From positions 434,001 through 498,000 of the forward strand of contig NZ_CP118946.1 of NCBI RefSeq assembly GCF_029011175.1: a stretch of DNA of 64,000 bases, written 5' to 3'. Position 1 is the first letter of the stretch. Every line of letters starts with the position of its first letter. Shown here piece by piece: positions 7,500 through 17,076 of this stretch. Below the pieces are notes generated by a model that was given only the letters and a program-made list of their open reading frames with translations, did not search any database and was not told where the DNA came from. The stretch comes from Winkia neuii (lineage in GTDB: Bacteria > Actinomycetota > Actinomycetes > Actinomycetales > Actinomycetaceae). Made by a program: the position numbers and the translations under genes.

Positions 7500-8819
7500 A
7501 TGAGGAATTTCCGTAAAGCCGGTGCGGGCATCGCTGTGCTCGCGCTTGCGTCCCTATCTCTGGCAGCGTGCTCTTCTGACGCTGACAAGACTAAGAAAGA
7601 TACCGAGACTTCTAGTTCTTCCGATACTCAGATCCAGTTCATCCACCGCCTGCCCGATGGCGAGGGAATGACCAAGGTCGATGAAATTGTGAAGAAGTGG
7701 AACAAGGAAAACCCTGACAAGCAGGTCAAGGCCACCAAGTTCGATGGCAAGGCACAGGAACTGACTAAGAAGCTCGAGACCGACATCAAGGCTGATAACG
7801 GTCCGTGCTTGGCTCAGCTGGGCTACTCCGAGGTCCCGGAGATGTACACCAAGGGACTAGTTGAGGACGTTACGAAGCAGGCTGAAGCATACAAGGATAA
7901 GTTTGCTGCCGGCCCGTTCTCGCTAATGAGCGTCGACGGCAAGACTGTCGGACTGCCCCAGGATACTGGCCCGCTGGTCTACTACTACAACAAGGCAGAA
8001 TTCGAAAAGCTTGGCATCGAAGCCCCGAAGAATCTGGATGATTTCAAGGCTGCTGCCAAGAAGGCTGCTGCTGCTGGCAAGTACATTGCCGACTTCCAGC
8101 CGGACGAATCCGCCTTCTGGCTGAGCGCTCAGGCTGCCGCCGCTGGAGACAGCTGGTACAAGGTGGAAAACAACAAGTGGGCAGTAAAGACTGACGGCGA
8201 GGGGTCGCAGAAGGTTGCCGCGTTCTGGCAGGACTTGCTAGACAGCAAGGCGGTGCTGACCGAAAATCGCTGGGATGACTCCTTCAAGAAGGCACTGGGC
8301 GACAAGAAGCTCATTGGCACCATCGGTGCTGCTTGGGAAGCTCCGCTACTGGTCGACGACATGGCTGGAACTGACAACGAGGGCGAATGGGCCGTTACCC
8401 AGTTGCCGGACTACGGTCAGGGAGTCAAGTCTGGCCCCGACGGTGGTTCTGGCGTAGCCGTGATGAAGGGCTGCAAGGCACCCGAGGCGGCAGTCGACTT
8501 TGCTGGCTGGTTCAACACTCAAATTGAACCGCTCGTGTCTCAGGGTCTAGTAGTGGCCGCCAAGGGCGATGCCAAGACTCCCGAGAAGATCTCCAAGTTC
8601 TACGGTGGCCAGGACGTTTTTGCCGAGCTATCTAAGGCCAACGAGGTAATGGCTCAGGACTTCGGTTACATGCCTGGCTTCAGCGGAGTCATGGAAGAAA
8701 TGAACAAGACCGCAGCTAACACCGCTACTGGCGAGAAGAAGGTTGCTGACGTTTTCAAGACTGCACAGGATGCCTCCGTCAAGTCCTTGCAGGATCAGAA
8801 ACTGCCGGTAGCTAACTAG
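7500..8819 (+). CDS. ABC transporter sugar-binding lipoprotein (probable galacto-N-biose/lacto-N-biose importer)
   Basis: A 439-residue extracellular solute-binding protein of family 1. The signal peptide ends in the lipobox LSLAAC with the lipidated Cys24, followed by a Ser/Thr/Lys linker. ATG 7500 is chosen because GAAGAGG lies six bases upstream; the earlier ATG at 7485 has no ribosome site. The sequence uses AAG almost exclusively for lysine, suggesting high expression. It is followed by two permease genes and preceded by lnpA, the arrangement of the bifidobacterial GNB/LNB transporter, so the ligand is probably galacto-N-biose or lacto-N-biose (inference). No ATPase subunit is encoded nearby. 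Confidence 0.92.
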   Translation: MRNFRKAGAGIAVLALASLSLAACSSDADKTKKDTETSSSSDTQIQFIHRLPDGEGMTKVDEIVKKWNKENPDKQVKATKFDGKAQELTKKLETDIKADNGPCLAQLGYSEVPEMYTKGLVEDVTKQAEAYKDKFAAGPFSLMSVDGKTVGLPQDTGPLVYYYNKAEFEKLGIEAPKNLDDFKAAAKKAAAAGKYIADFQPDESAFWLSAQAAAAGDSWYKVENNKWAVKTDGEGSQKVAAFWQDLLDSKAVLTENRWDDSFKKALGDKKLIGTIGAAWEAPLLVDDMAGTDNEGEWAVTQLPDYGQGVKSGPDGGSGVAVMKGCKAPEAAVDFAGWFNTQIEPLVSQGLVVAAKGDAKTPEKISKFYGGQDVFAELSKANEVMAQDFGYMPGFSGVMEEMNKTAANTATGEKKVADVFKTAQDASVKSLQDQKLPVAN

Positions 8820-8843
8820 CAACATTGATAAGGAATTGAACAA

Positions 8844-9812
8844 GTGAGTGCAGAAAAAGTCCGCGGCTCCTCTGCAATGCCTAAAGGGCTAGCTAACCGA
8901 GGTTCGCGCGCCAGAGAAAGACATGATGCAAGGACCGGGTGGGCGTTCATGGCGCCCTTCTGCCTCCTGTTCATCCTTGTATTCCTAATCCCCATTTGCG
9001 TCTCCATCTTCTCGTCCTTCTTCGCGCAAGAAGCGTCGGGAGGAGGCGCATTTGGGGGTGGGGAATCCGTATCTACCTTCGTTGGCCTCGCCAACTACAA
9101 GGCCGTCCTCGCCAATACAGAATTCTGGCGGGGGATGGGCAGGGTAATCCTGTACACCTTGTTCCAGGTGCCCGTGATGATCATCTTGGCGCTTATATTC
9201 GCGCTATTGCTGGATTCATTCCTAACAAAACACGTAACTATTTACCGGCTTGGCTATTTCTTGCCGTTTGCTATTCCCGGCATCGTAGCAGCAATGATCT
9301 GGCTGTACCTGTACACGCCGGAACTCTCGCCAATCGTTTCTGGGCTCTCCTCACTGGGCATCAACGTAAATTTCTTGTCCCGCAACGTCATCTTGGCTTC
9401 CATGGCAAACATGACCACGTGGACGTATACGGGCTACAACATGCTGATCTTCTTGGCGGCACTGCAAGCTATCCCCGCGGACCTTTCAGAGGCCGCCCGC
9501 ATTGACGGAGCCACCGGGTTCCAGATCGTTACCCGCATCAAGATTCCACTGGTGCGCGGGGCAGCACTGCTGGCAGTGCTCCTGTCTATCATCGGTACGA
9601 TTCAGCTGTTCAACGAGCCTTCCATCATGGCCACCTCCCAAACCTGGATGGGGAAGGCATACACGCCGATGATGATGGCTTACAACACCATGATGGGCAA
9701 CCTCTCGCCCTCGGGCGATGGGCCGGCCTCGGCAGTATCCATTGTGATGGCGGTGTTCGCAGGCGCCCTCGCCATCGTGTACGCCCTAGTAGATAGGAAG
9801 ACCGCAAAATGA
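8844..9812 (+). CDS. Carbohydrate ABC transporter permease (MalF type)
   Basis: A 322-residue integral membrane protein with six or so hydrophobic segments, the first at about residues 35-55. The cytoplasmic EAA loop reads EAARIDGATGFQIVTRIKIP, typical of CUT1 sugar permeases. The GTG start is preceded by AAGGA. It forms the heterodimeric channel with the next gene, whose ATG overlaps its TGA by four bases. Confidence 0.93.
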   Translation: MSAEKVRGSSAMPKGLANRGSRARERHDARTGWAFMAPFCLLFILVFLIPICVSIFSSFFAQEASGGGAFGGGESVSTFVGLANYKAVLANTEFWRGMGRVILYTLFQVPVMIILALIFALLLDSFLTKHVTIYRLGYFLPFAIPGIVAAMIWLYLYTPELSPIVSGLSSLGINVNFLSRNVILASMANMTTWTYTGYNMLIFLAALQAIPADLSEAARIDGATGFQIVTRIKIPLVRGAALLAVLLSIIGTIQLFNEPSIMATSQTWMGKAYTPMMMAYNTMMGNLSPSGDGPASAVSIVMAVFAGALAIVYALVDRKTAK

Positions 9813-10729
9813 GCACTCTGACTACCAAAAGCGGAATCAAATATCGGCCTTCGCTAGAGGGCGTGCCCGTCCGCTCGGTCGCGCCAAGTTCGGCGGCAAA
9901 GTGGATTACCACGGGGTTGTTGCTTCTCGCGCTGGTGTATTTCCTATTCCCCGTCTACTGGGTGATCATTGCTTCCTCGAAGTCGAACCCTGAACTGGTG
10001 GGTTCTTCGGGCGTCTGGTTCGCCTCGGGTTTTGACGGAATCGTGCAGGGGTTCGCCGACAACTACCGGCGGCTGATGAGCTGGACTCACGGCATGTTTT
10101 GGCGGTGGGTGCTGAACTCACTTGTGTATTCTACGGTAGCCGGCGTCATCGGCACCCTCATCTCGGTAATGGCAGGGTACGGCCTGGCCAAATTCCGCTT
10201 CCCCGGCAAGAACGTGGCTATGGGCGTCATTATGGGCGGGTTGCTGCTGCCAGTAGCGTTGCTGACCATTCCCATGTACATCGTGTTCCAGCACCTGGGA
10301 CTCACCAACACTATGGCGGCCATTATTATCCCGTCGTGTGTAAGCCCCTTCGGGGTGTTCTTGGGCCGTGTTTACGCCCAGTCCTCGGTGCCTACTGAAC
10401 TGATCGAGGCCGCCCGTATCGACGGCGCCTCCGAGGCGCGGATTTTCTTCACCATGGTACTTCGACTGCTAGCGCCAGCTATGGTCACCATATTCCTGTT
10501 CATTTTCGTGGCCACCTGGAATAACTTCCTGCTGCCTTTGATGATGGTTTCCTCGCAAGAGATCAAACCGGTCACCCTGGGTCTCTACGGCATGATGAGC
10601 TACTACAACCCCGAAAAGGGAGCCGTAATGATGGGCGCCCTCCTCGGGGTTGTACCACTGATTATTTTGTTCTTGGGACTGCAGAAGTACTGGCAGTCCG
10701 GCCTAGCGGCAGGCTCTGTGAAGGGTTAG
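9809..10729 (+). CDS. Carbohydrate ABC transporter permease (MalG type)
   Basis: A 306-residue inner-membrane permease, last gene of the rightward glycan operon. The EAA motif EAARIDGASEARIFFTMVLR is clear, as are hydrophobic segments starting at about residue 35. No ATPase gene follows, so a shared MsiK/MsmK-like ATPase elsewhere is presumably used. Its TAG overlaps the stop of the convergent surface-protein gene (TTAG), so there is no room for a terminator between them. Confidence 0.93.
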   Translation: MSTLTTKSGIKYRPSLEGVPVRSVAPSSAAKWITTGLLLLALVYFLFPVYWVIIASSKSNPELVGSSGVWFASGFDGIVQGFADNYRRLMSWTHGMFWRWVLNSLVYSTVAGVIGTLISVMAGYGLAKFRFPGKNVAMGVIMGGLLLPVALLTIPMYIVFQHLGLTNTMAAIIIPSCVSPFGVFLGRVYAQSSVPTELIEAARIDGASEARIFFTMVLRLLAPAMVTIFLFIFVATWNNFLLPLMMVSSQEIKPVTLGLYGMMSYYNPEKGAVMMGALLGVVPLIILFLGLQKYWQSGLAAGSVKG

Positions 10730-12957
10730 TCCTCGCGCCTGCGCAAGAACATCAGCGTCCCTCCTACCAGAACTACAGCGGCGACAGTTGCCAAGGTGGC
10801 AGCAAGATTTACGCCGGTGTGGGAAAGGTGGGAGGGCACAGTTCTATTTGCGCCAGAGGCGGACTGGTGCTTTTGCGAAGAACCTTCCGCGGTGGGAGTT
10901 TCGGTGCCGGGTTTGTCAGTTGCCGGCTTGTCAGTTGCCGGCTTGTCAGTTGCCGGCTTGTCAGTTGCCGGCTTGTCCGTGGTGGGGGCCGGTTTATCTG
11001 CGGAGCGGGCAGTCAGCCACTGCTCGGAGCTGAGCGCGTGGTCTACGATTCGGGTTTCCCCGATGTTGCCGTAAAAGCCGGTATTGAGCTTTCCGTCGTA
11101 AATTGACCCTCCAATGAGCCATGCCCCGGCGTTTACCGGGTTGAGGCCGTGCGCGCCGTTGGTTGCGCGCAGTGCCGGAGCGCCGTCGACGTACATGGTT
11201 ACGGCGTCGATCTTAGGATCATCTACAACTGCAATGTGGTGCCATTGCCCCACGGGAATCTCGCAGGACCAGTTCGAGTGCCCAAGGGAGACGTCCTCGG
11301 CATCTGCAAAAGCCCACTGGACCTCTTTCAGGGACGAGATGGCGCCGGCTAGAGGAGGTTCTTCAATGTCGGAATCTTCGCCGAAATTCTTGATGTCAGA
11401 ACGTTTCCCTTCGCGGGTAACAAACGCCATCCAGTGATTGGCTTCGGAATAGTTCTTGTCGATCTTGATGAATGTTTCGAACGTGTAGCCATCCTTCAGA
11501 GCAGCCTTGTTTAGCGGCGCATCCTTAGAGGTGGCGAAGTGGGCAAATTGGCCTTTGCCCTCCGGAGAGAACGCGAGCGAAGAATTTTCAGCCGAATCGG
11601 TGGGGGCATCCTGCGAAAGTGTGACGAGGTCGGCCGGGCCTGCTAGCGCCATGTCGTTGCCGTTTCCGCTCAGATCCTTTAGCGCCAGCTTTCCGTCTTG
11701 CTTGGCTGGCCGCCAGTGGGCAAGAGTCCCATCCACCTTCGGGTAGTCGGTGGAGGAGGTGGGGGCAGGCTTGGCAATGGTCTCGGCGGGGGTGAAGTTG
11801 GCATTTAGCCAGGACCGCAGCTTCGAGGTGGAGGAGGCGACACTGCCCTCGGGAGTGAACTCGGCTCCGAATGCTTCGAAACGTTTCTTGAAATCGATGG
11901 GGACGGTGTAGGTGGCTCCCACACTCTTGTCTATCGCGTGGTCGAAGGGGGTAACCTGCTTTTGCGGCTTCTGCACCACCCAGGGGCTGAAGGAAGTGAG
12001 CGAGAGCTGATTGTGGGTGAAGTCGAATTCGAACATGGACATCTTGCCATTGCCGCCTTGGTAGGCGCCCTGGAAGTCGACCAGCTGCTCGAACACGTCC
12101 AGTCCAGCATCGTTCTTGAGCACGCGGTTGGTGGAGCCGTGGTGGTGACCGTTGATAGTCAGGAAGATTTGCGGGTGGTTACGAATAATCTTGTCCCACA
12201 GCTTGTCGCCAAAATCGGTAGCTAAGGGATTGCCTGCACTGTCGACGTTGATGATCTGGTGCGAGGTGATCACCGTGGGAAGTTTCGGGTTCGCGTCAAG
12301 AATCTTTCCTGCCCACGCGATCTCGGCATCGTCCGCATGCCAGGGCAGGTTGACTGAGCCCATCTTGACCCCGGCCACGGTAAATTCGTGGAAATTGGAT
12401 AGTCCCGAGGGCGAAGCCTCCTGGAAGGTAGAGGATTTAGCCTGACGCGAGACCGGGAAATTCCTTTGGTAGCTAGAGAACAGGTCCGAGGGTTTTCCCT
12501 GCCATTGCGGGACACAGTCGTGGCAGTCGTGGTTGCCGGGAATGATTGCGTACGGAACGCCTGCATCTTCGAGCTTCTTCTGGGACTTGGACGCCAGGTC
12601 CCACTGCCCGTCTACCGTCACCTGATCGACCACGTCCCCAAGGTGCTGGGTGATCGCCAGGTGGTAGTCCTTCTGGTGGTCGATGATCCACTGCATCTGG
12701 GAATCGTAGGGGTTGGGCAGGTCGGGGAAGTTCTTCGTGTACATGTCGTTCTGTCCCTCGCCATAACGAGAGTAGAACTGGGTGTCAGGAACAACGGCGA
12801 TTGAGCCGCGTGCGCCCTCGGACTTATCTAGGTCAATTCCGCCCGTTGCGGATGCCGGCGGTTCCGGGGTTGTATCGGCGCTGGCTGGAAGCGAGAAGCC
12901 TACTGCGCCCAAAGAAATGGCGGCTATACCCGCCAGAGTTTTGTGTAATAGTTTCAC
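10726..12957 (-). CDS. Surface-anchored metallophosphoesterase with LamG-like domain
   Basis: A 743-residue secreted protein. A signal peptide (about residues 1-27) precedes a calcineurin-like phosphoesterase domain with metal-ligand motifs VVPDTQ (Asp58), LGDVVDQ (Asp108), PGNHDC (141-144), TSHQ and NGHHHG. A concanavalin/LamG-like region follows (about 430-640), then a DKPAT repeat stalk, the sorting motif LSHTG, a hydrophobic segment and RRRED. LSHTG departs from LPxTG and resembles class E/F sortase substrates. The role is unknown; a nucleotidase or phosphodiesterase acting on host material is possible. It begins with GTG and a weak ribosome site, is transcribed alone, and ends convergently against the ABC permease with overlapping stops. 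Confidence 0.85.
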   Translation of the reverse strand: MKLLHKTLAGIAAISLGAVGFSLPASADTTPEPPASATGGIDLDKSEGARGSIAVVPDTQFYSRYGEGQNDMYTKNFPDLPNPYDSQMQWIIDHQKDYHLAITQHLGDVVDQVTVDGQWDLASKSQKKLEDAGVPYAIIPGNHDCHDCVPQWQGKPSDLFSSYQRNFPVSRQAKSSTFQEASPSGLSNFHEFTVAGVKMGSVNLPWHADDAEIAWAGKILDANPKLPTVITSHQIINVDSAGNPLATDFGDKLWDKIIRNHPQIFLTINGHHHGSTNRVLKNDAGLDVFEQLVDFQGAYQGGNGKMSMFEFDFTHNQLSLTSFSPWVVQKPQKQVTPFDHAIDKSVGATYTVPIDFKKRFEAFGAEFTPEGSVASSTSKLRSWLNANFTPAETIAKPAPTSSTDYPKVDGTLAHWRPAKQDGKLALKDLSGNGNDMALAGPADLVTLSQDAPTDSAENSSLAFSPEGKGQFAHFATSKDAPLNKAALKDGYTFETFIKIDKNYSEANHWMAFVTREGKRSDIKNFGEDSDIEEPPLAGAISSLKEVQWAFADAEDVSLGHSNWSCEIPVGQWHHIAVVDDPKIDAVTMYVDGAPALRATNGAHGLNPVNAGAWLIGGSIYDGKLNTGFYGNIGETRIVDHALSSEQWLTARSADKPAPTTDKPATDKPATDKPATDKPATDKPGTETPTAEGSSQKHQSASGANRTVPSHLSHTGVNLAATLATVAAVVLVGGTLMFLRRRED
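10913..10972 (-). repeat. Four perfect 15-bp tandem repeats coding for a DKPAT stalk
   Basis: The unit TTGTCAGTTGCCGGC is repeated four times without mismatch, with a fifth imperfect copy on one side. On the coding (minus) strand it gives repeated Asp-Lys-Pro-Ala-Thr just outside the cell-wall sorting signal, a typical wall-spanning stalk. Perfect identity suggests recent slippage, so copy number may vary between strains. Confidence 0.9.
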
Positions 12958-13070
12958 GCCGCCAAAGCTAGCGGCCTACTATTACCCGCAGTTGACTAAT
13001 CGGTGAACGACAGGTTTCCAGGCAGGTCTGCGTAGACAAAAGAAACTACCTGCAAGCTCAAAAGTACCTG

Positions 13071-13084
13071 TACACTTGTTAACC
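13071..13084 (+). promoter_or_regulatory. Candidate -10 element directly before the lysS GTG (possible leaderless mRNA)
   Basis: TACACT at 13071-13076 resembles a TAnnnT -10 box and ends eight bases before the GTG of lysS. No Shine-Dalgarno sequence precedes the start, so transcription could begin at or next to the start codon, as is common in actinobacteria. No convincing -35 is seen. Confidence 0.4.
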
Positions 13085-14656
13085 GTGGCACAAAAAGAAA
13101 CGAATGAAGCAGCAGACGTAAAAGTAGATCTTCCTGAGCAGGTGCGTGTTCGTGCGGAAAAGCGTGAGCGCTTGCTTGCTGATGGGCGTAACCCGTATCC
13201 AGTGTTGGTGCCGGTTACGGCCACGATTAGCGAGGTCCGTGAGAAGTATGATCTGGCTGCTGGCGAAGAGACTGATGATTTTGTTGGTGTTGCTGGGCGC
13301 GTGATGCTTTCGCGTAATACTGGCAAGCTGTGTTTCGTTACTCTGATGGACGGCGAAGGCAACAAGTTGCAGGCTATGTTGTCGGCTCGCGAGATCGGTG
13401 CTGATTCATTGAAGAGTTACAAGGCCGACGTTGACTTGGGCGATCACTTGTTTGTGTATGGTCGGGTTATTTCTTCGCGTACTGGCGAGTTGTCGGTTAT
13501 GGCCATTCCGGGGAGCACTCCTGATGAGCGTACCGGGGTTGTTCCTCCGGCATGGATGCTTACGTGTAAGTCCATTTTGCCCTTGCCGAAGACGTTTGAG
13601 GGCAAGGATGGGGCGTCGGTGCTGTCTGAGGAGCAGCGTGTTCGTAGGCGTGAGCTGGATATGATTATGCGGCCTAGGGCGCGTGAGATGGTGCGTCTTC
13701 GTGCTCGCGTGGTGAAGTCTTTGCGTGATTACTTTGATGAGCAGGGCTTTATCGAGATGGAAACTCCGATTTTGCAGAACCTGCACGGTGGGGCGGCGGC
13801 TCGTCCGTTTACCACTCACATGAATGCTTATGACACGGATCTGTACTTGCGTATTGCGCCTGAGCTGTTCTTGAAGCGGTGCCTGATTGGTGGCATTGAG
13901 CGCAACTTCGAAATTAACAGGAATTTCCGTAATGAGGGCGCTGATTCTTCGCACTCGCCTGAATTCACCATGCTTGAGGCCTACGCGGCTTACGGCAACT
14001 ACGACACTATTGCCCAGTTGACCAAGGAATTGATTCAGAACGCGGCTATTGCGGCTACCGGTTCTACGCTGGTGACTTTGGCTGATGGTACTGAGTATGA
14101 TCTGGGTGGCGAGTGGAAGGAGATGGATTTGTATTCCACTCTTTCCGAGAAGATTGGCGAGCAGATCACTCCCGAGACTCCGCGTGAGCGGCTGGTTGAG
14201 CTGGCTGAAGAGCGTGGGATTGTTGTCGAGGACTACTACGTGCCGGGCAAGCTGGCCGAAATGCTGTGGGAAGAAGAGGTCGGTGACGATCTGTACGAGC
14301 CTACTTTCGTGAAGAACTTCCCCGAGGATACTTCTCCGCTGGTCAAGCAGCACCGTTCGCGCAAGGGTGTTGTAGAGAAGTGGGATTTGTACGTGCGTGG
14401 TTTTGAGTTGGCTACCGGCTACTCCGAGCTGAACGATCCGGTGGTCCAGCGCGAGCGCTTCGAGAAGCAGTCTTTGGATGCCGCTAATGGTGATCCTGAG
14501 GCAATGGAAGTGGACGAAGAGTTCTTGCAGGCTATTGAGCTGGGTATGCCCCCGGCCGGTGGCATGGGTATGGGTATTGACCGCTTGCTCATGGCTATTA
14601 CCGGTCTTGGTATCCGCGAGACCATCACCTTCCCACTAGTGAAGCGGCAAGGCTAG
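13085..14656 (+). CDS. lysS: Lysyl-tRNA synthetase, class II
   Basis: A 523-residue class II synthetase that charges tRNA-Lys. The OB-fold anticodon-binding domain lies first (VGVAGRVMLSRNTGKLCF). The catalytic core follows with motif 2, FEINRNFRNEGADSSHSPEFT, and motif 3, GMGMGIDRLLMAITG, near the C-terminus. The GTG at 13085 is preferred; a TTG at 13076 is in frame but also lacks a ribosome site. Codon use in this gene is noticeably rich in GT-ending codons compared with its neighbours, as for other highly expressed genes. It is followed by a strong hairpin and appears monocistronic. Confidence 0.97.
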   Translation: MAQKETNEAADVKVDLPEQVRVRAEKRERLLADGRNPYPVLVPVTATISEVREKYDLAAGEETDDFVGVAGRVMLSRNTGKLCFVTLMDGEGNKLQAMLSAREIGADSLKSYKADVDLGDHLFVYGRVISSRTGELSVMAIPGSTPDERTGVVPPAWMLTCKSILPLPKTFEGKDGASVLSEEQRVRRRELDMIMRPRAREMVRLRARVVKSLRDYFDEQGFIEMETPILQNLHGGAAARPFTTHMNAYDTDLYLRIAPELFLKRCLIGGIERNFEINRNFRNEGADSSHSPEFTMLEAYAAYGNYDTIAQLTKELIQNAAIAATGSTLVTLADGTEYDLGGEWKEMDLYSTLSEKIGEQITPETPRERLVELAEERGIVVEDYYVPGKLAEMLWEEEVGDDLYEPTFVKNFPEDTSPLVKQHRSRKGVVEKWDLYVRGFELATGYSELNDPVVQRERFEKQSLDAANGDPEAMEVDEEFLQAIELGMPPAGGMGMGIDRLLMAITGLGIRETITFPLVKRQG

Positions 14657-14670
14657 AACAAGTCTCAGCT

Positions 14671-14694
14671 GTGGCCCCGCCTTGGCGGGGCCAC
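14671..14694 (+). terminator. Terminator hairpin after lysS
   Basis: GTGGCCCCGCC pairs perfectly with GGCGGGGCCAC across a very short loop, 14 bases after the lysS stop. The following sequence is ACACATTTGTGG, so the U-tract is poor, but the stem is very stable. Confidence 0.75.
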
Positions 14695-14743
14695 ACACAT
14701 TTGTGGTGATAGATTTTTTACAGGAAATCGAAGGGGGGGATCC

Positions 14744-16369
14744 GTGGCAAATTCGCAGCTCAACGCGTCTCAGAGGGCGCGGGACATAGCCAAGATGGAA
14801 GCCGGAGAGATCTTCGACATCCTGGTAATCGGAGGCGGCATAAATGGGGCGGGTATCGCCCTCGAGGCGGCCAGCCGCGGGCTAAGCGTAGCTCTAATCG
14901 AAGCCCAAGACTGGGGCCAGGGCACCTCTTCTAGAACAAAGGGGCTGATCCACGGCGGCATCTCGTGGCTAGAGGACCGCGAAGTACACGAAATAGCAAA
15001 AGTGGCGGCCGAACGTGGCATTATGCTGCAAACCACGGCGCCACACCTGGTCAAACTCATGCCCTTTATCTGGCCGATCGAATTTGGCATCAAGGATCGC
15101 ATCCGCCAAATTGGCGTAGCCTTCATCCACGACATGGTGGTCCGCGCTGGCGTGCGGGGAGCCGTGCCGCCGCCGCGCACGTGCGGGGTGAAAGAGGCAG
15201 TACGCGCGTTCCCCTCGTTAGCGCGTAGTCCCAGGGCAGGCGCGCTTCGGTTCTTTGACGCCGTCGTAACCGACACCCGACTGGTCATCACCGTGTTGCG
15301 CACGGCGAAACGCTACGGTGCCACGGTGGCTTCGCGCGTGCAGGCAACTAAGATATTGCGCGACGCCTCCGGCAAAGTCAACGGGGCAGAGGTTTCTGAT
15401 CAACTGCGGCCAGGCCACCGCTTCCGCGTACGTGCCCGCCACACCGTTCTGGCAACCGGACCCTGGGTAGCCTCCTCGTCCCTGCAGATGTCACCGGAAC
15501 TGGCCGACAAGGTGCAGCTGCAAAAAGGAGTCAACATTTCTGTGCCGCGCAGTGCCATCCGCGGCTCTACCGGCGTCTACCTAGCTACGCCCTCGCGCCC
15601 AATCACCCTGGTGCCGCGCCGAACCCACTGGATCATCGGCTCCTACTGCCGGCCTTACGACGGCGACAAGTCTCACCCCAAAGTGTTGGAAGAAGACATT
15701 GAGGCACTACTAGAGCAGGTCAACTCCTACCTGTCAGTGCCGATCAGCCGGGCCGACGTGGAATCGGCATGGGCAGGCGTTCGCTATCTGATCGTAGACA
15801 AGGACCACCCGCAGGGAGCCACCATGCGTTGGCCGTACATTTCCGACGTAGGCTCGGGCATCACGGCAATATTTGGGGGAGCAATGACGCTCTACCGGCT
15901 GACGGCCGAACGCACCATCGACCAAATCATGCGCCACCTAGACAAATGGCGGCCATCACGCACCGCCAAGCTGCCGCTGATCGGAGCAGCCGACTACGCC
16001 AAGATGTGGAACACCCGCTATTCCGTGGCCGCCACCGCCGGCCTAGACTCCGTACACATCGCCTCTATGCTGAACAGGTACGGTGACGAGGTCGAAGACA
16101 TGCTGGCGCTAATCAAACAAGAACCGGTGCTGGCCGAAAAGATCCCCGGAGCCCCCGAACGTCTAAAAGTCGAAATTGTGTGGGCACTACGCAGCGAGGG
16201 AGCACTCACCCTAACTGACGTCATAGACCGGCGCCTGATGCTGGGCCGGCGCCACCAAGACGCTGGCAAAGAGGCGGCACCAGCCATCGCCGAAGTGGTG
16301 GCTAGGGCATGCAAGTGGAGCGAAACAAAAAAGGAAGCCGAACTAGCCGACTTCCTTTCTGCCCACTAA
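14744..16369 (+). CDS. glpD: Glycerol-3-phosphate dehydrogenase/oxidase, FAD-dependent
   Basis: A 541-residue flavoprotein of the GlpD/GlpA family, which oxidises glycerol-3-phosphate to dihydroxyacetone phosphate and feeds electrons to the quinone pool at the membrane. The FAD-binding loop is VIGGGINGAGIALEAASRG (residues 28-46), followed by GTSSRTKGLIHGG. FDAVVTDTRLV and the C-terminal helical domain also fit. The middle motif is more often SSRSTKLIHGGLRYLE, so this is a somewhat divergent member. GTG start after GGGGGGATCC. The stop overlaps that of the convergent NYN-domain gene. No glycerol kinase or facilitator lies nearby. Confidence 0.9.
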   Translation: MANSQLNASQRARDIAKMEAGEIFDILVIGGGINGAGIALEAASRGLSVALIEAQDWGQGTSSRTKGLIHGGISWLEDREVHEIAKVAAERGIMLQTTAPHLVKLMPFIWPIEFGIKDRIRQIGVAFIHDMVVRAGVRGAVPPPRTCGVKEAVRAFPSLARSPRAGALRFFDAVVTDTRLVITVLRTAKRYGATVASRVQATKILRDASGKVNGAEVSDQLRPGHRFRVRARHTVLATGPWVASSSLQMSPELADKVQLQKGVNISVPRSAIRGSTGVYLATPSRPITLVPRRTHWIIGSYCRPYDGDKSHPKVLEEDIEALLEQVNSYLSVPISRADVESAWAGVRYLIVDKDHPQGATMRWPYISDVGSGITAIFGGAMTLYRLTAERTIDQIMRHLDKWRPSRTAKLPLIGAADYAKMWNTRYSVAATAGLDSVHIASMLNRYGDEVEDMLALIKQEPVLAEKIPGAPERLKVEIVWALRSEGALTLTDVIDRRLMLGRRHQDAGKEAAPAIAEVVARACKWSETKKEAELADFLSAH

Positions 16370-16932
16370 ATAATCTTCGTAGGATCAAATTCATCAAGCG
16401 GAATAATGTGCAACCTGGGCAACGGCACCTGGAAAGCATGCATGTCATATTCCATATCAATGATCTCGATGCCCTCATCGACAAAATCGTTGAAAGCAAT
16501 AGACAAGAATTCGCGGAAACACATGATTCCTACTCTCCTGTCAGCATCCAACAAGTCCTCGACCTGAGGCAAGAAATCGATGTCATGAGTGCCAAGAATG
16601 ACGTCGCCCTCGCCCTGATCCAAAATGGCATCCAAAGTGCGCTGAATACCAATGTCGACCACCTTGTCGTTGGGATTGGTGGAGGACAGCGGCACGGGCG
16701 TGTACCCCATCGCAACGAGCGCCTGCACGAACGCCATAGGCAAATGCCCCGAAGAAGCATTCAGGAAAAATAGGGCACGTACTTCGCCGCCCCATCGCTC
16801 GCGGGCATATTCCAAAATGCGATCCCACCGGGGACGTTCTTCTGATTCTGGACGATGGCCAAGAACAGACATGCCTAACGTGGCATCAATATTTTCCCCA
16901 TCAATAACTATGTAAGTTAAATTTTTACCCAT
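16366..16932 (-). CDS. NYN-domain (LabA/DUF88-like) putative RNase
   Basis: A 188-residue protein with a NYN/PIN-like fold: TYIVIDGENIDATLG at the start gives the first acidic residue, NDKVVDIGIQRTLDAIL (about residues 87-103) the second, and VILGTHDIDFLP (about 111-122) the third cluster. NYN proteins are metal-dependent ribonucleases or RNA-binding relatives; the acidic pattern here looks intact. It stands alone, convergent with glpD with a four-base overlap of stop codons (CTAA). The target RNA is unknown. Confidence 0.82.
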   Translation of the reverse strand: MGKNLTYIVIDGENIDATLGMSVLGHRPESEERPRWDRILEYARERWGGEVRALFFLNASSGHLPMAFVQALVAMGYTPVPLSSTNPNDKVVDIGIQRTLDAILDQGEGDVILGTHDIDFLPQVEDLLDADRRVGIMCFREFLSIAFNDFVDEGIEIIDMEYDMHAFQVPLPRLHIIPLDEFDPTKII

Positions 16933-17076
16933 GTTTTAAGGCTACTAGTAGCTCGGGCCATATTCATAGGAAAGAAATCATTTCCCGTGCTCAGTTTCAA
17001 TTCTTTACCAAAACTGCTTTCGTCATACAGGTAAGCACAATAGGGTAGTTCCTGAAAAACCATCGAAGGGACAAAG

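Noticed and set aside
10913-10972. CRISPR-like array
   Set aside because: The 15-bp units are directly adjacent with no spacers and code in frame for DKPAT repeats.
13406-14353. A 315-codon open frame antisense to lysS
   Set aside because: It is a shadow of the strongly coding lysS frame: composition follows lysS, with no ribosome site and no recognisable domain.
16933-17076. Promoter for the GH101 gene in the 144-base gap
   Set aside because: TTTCGT and TAGGGT with a suitable spacer can be picked out, but both match the consensus too weakly to list as a feature.
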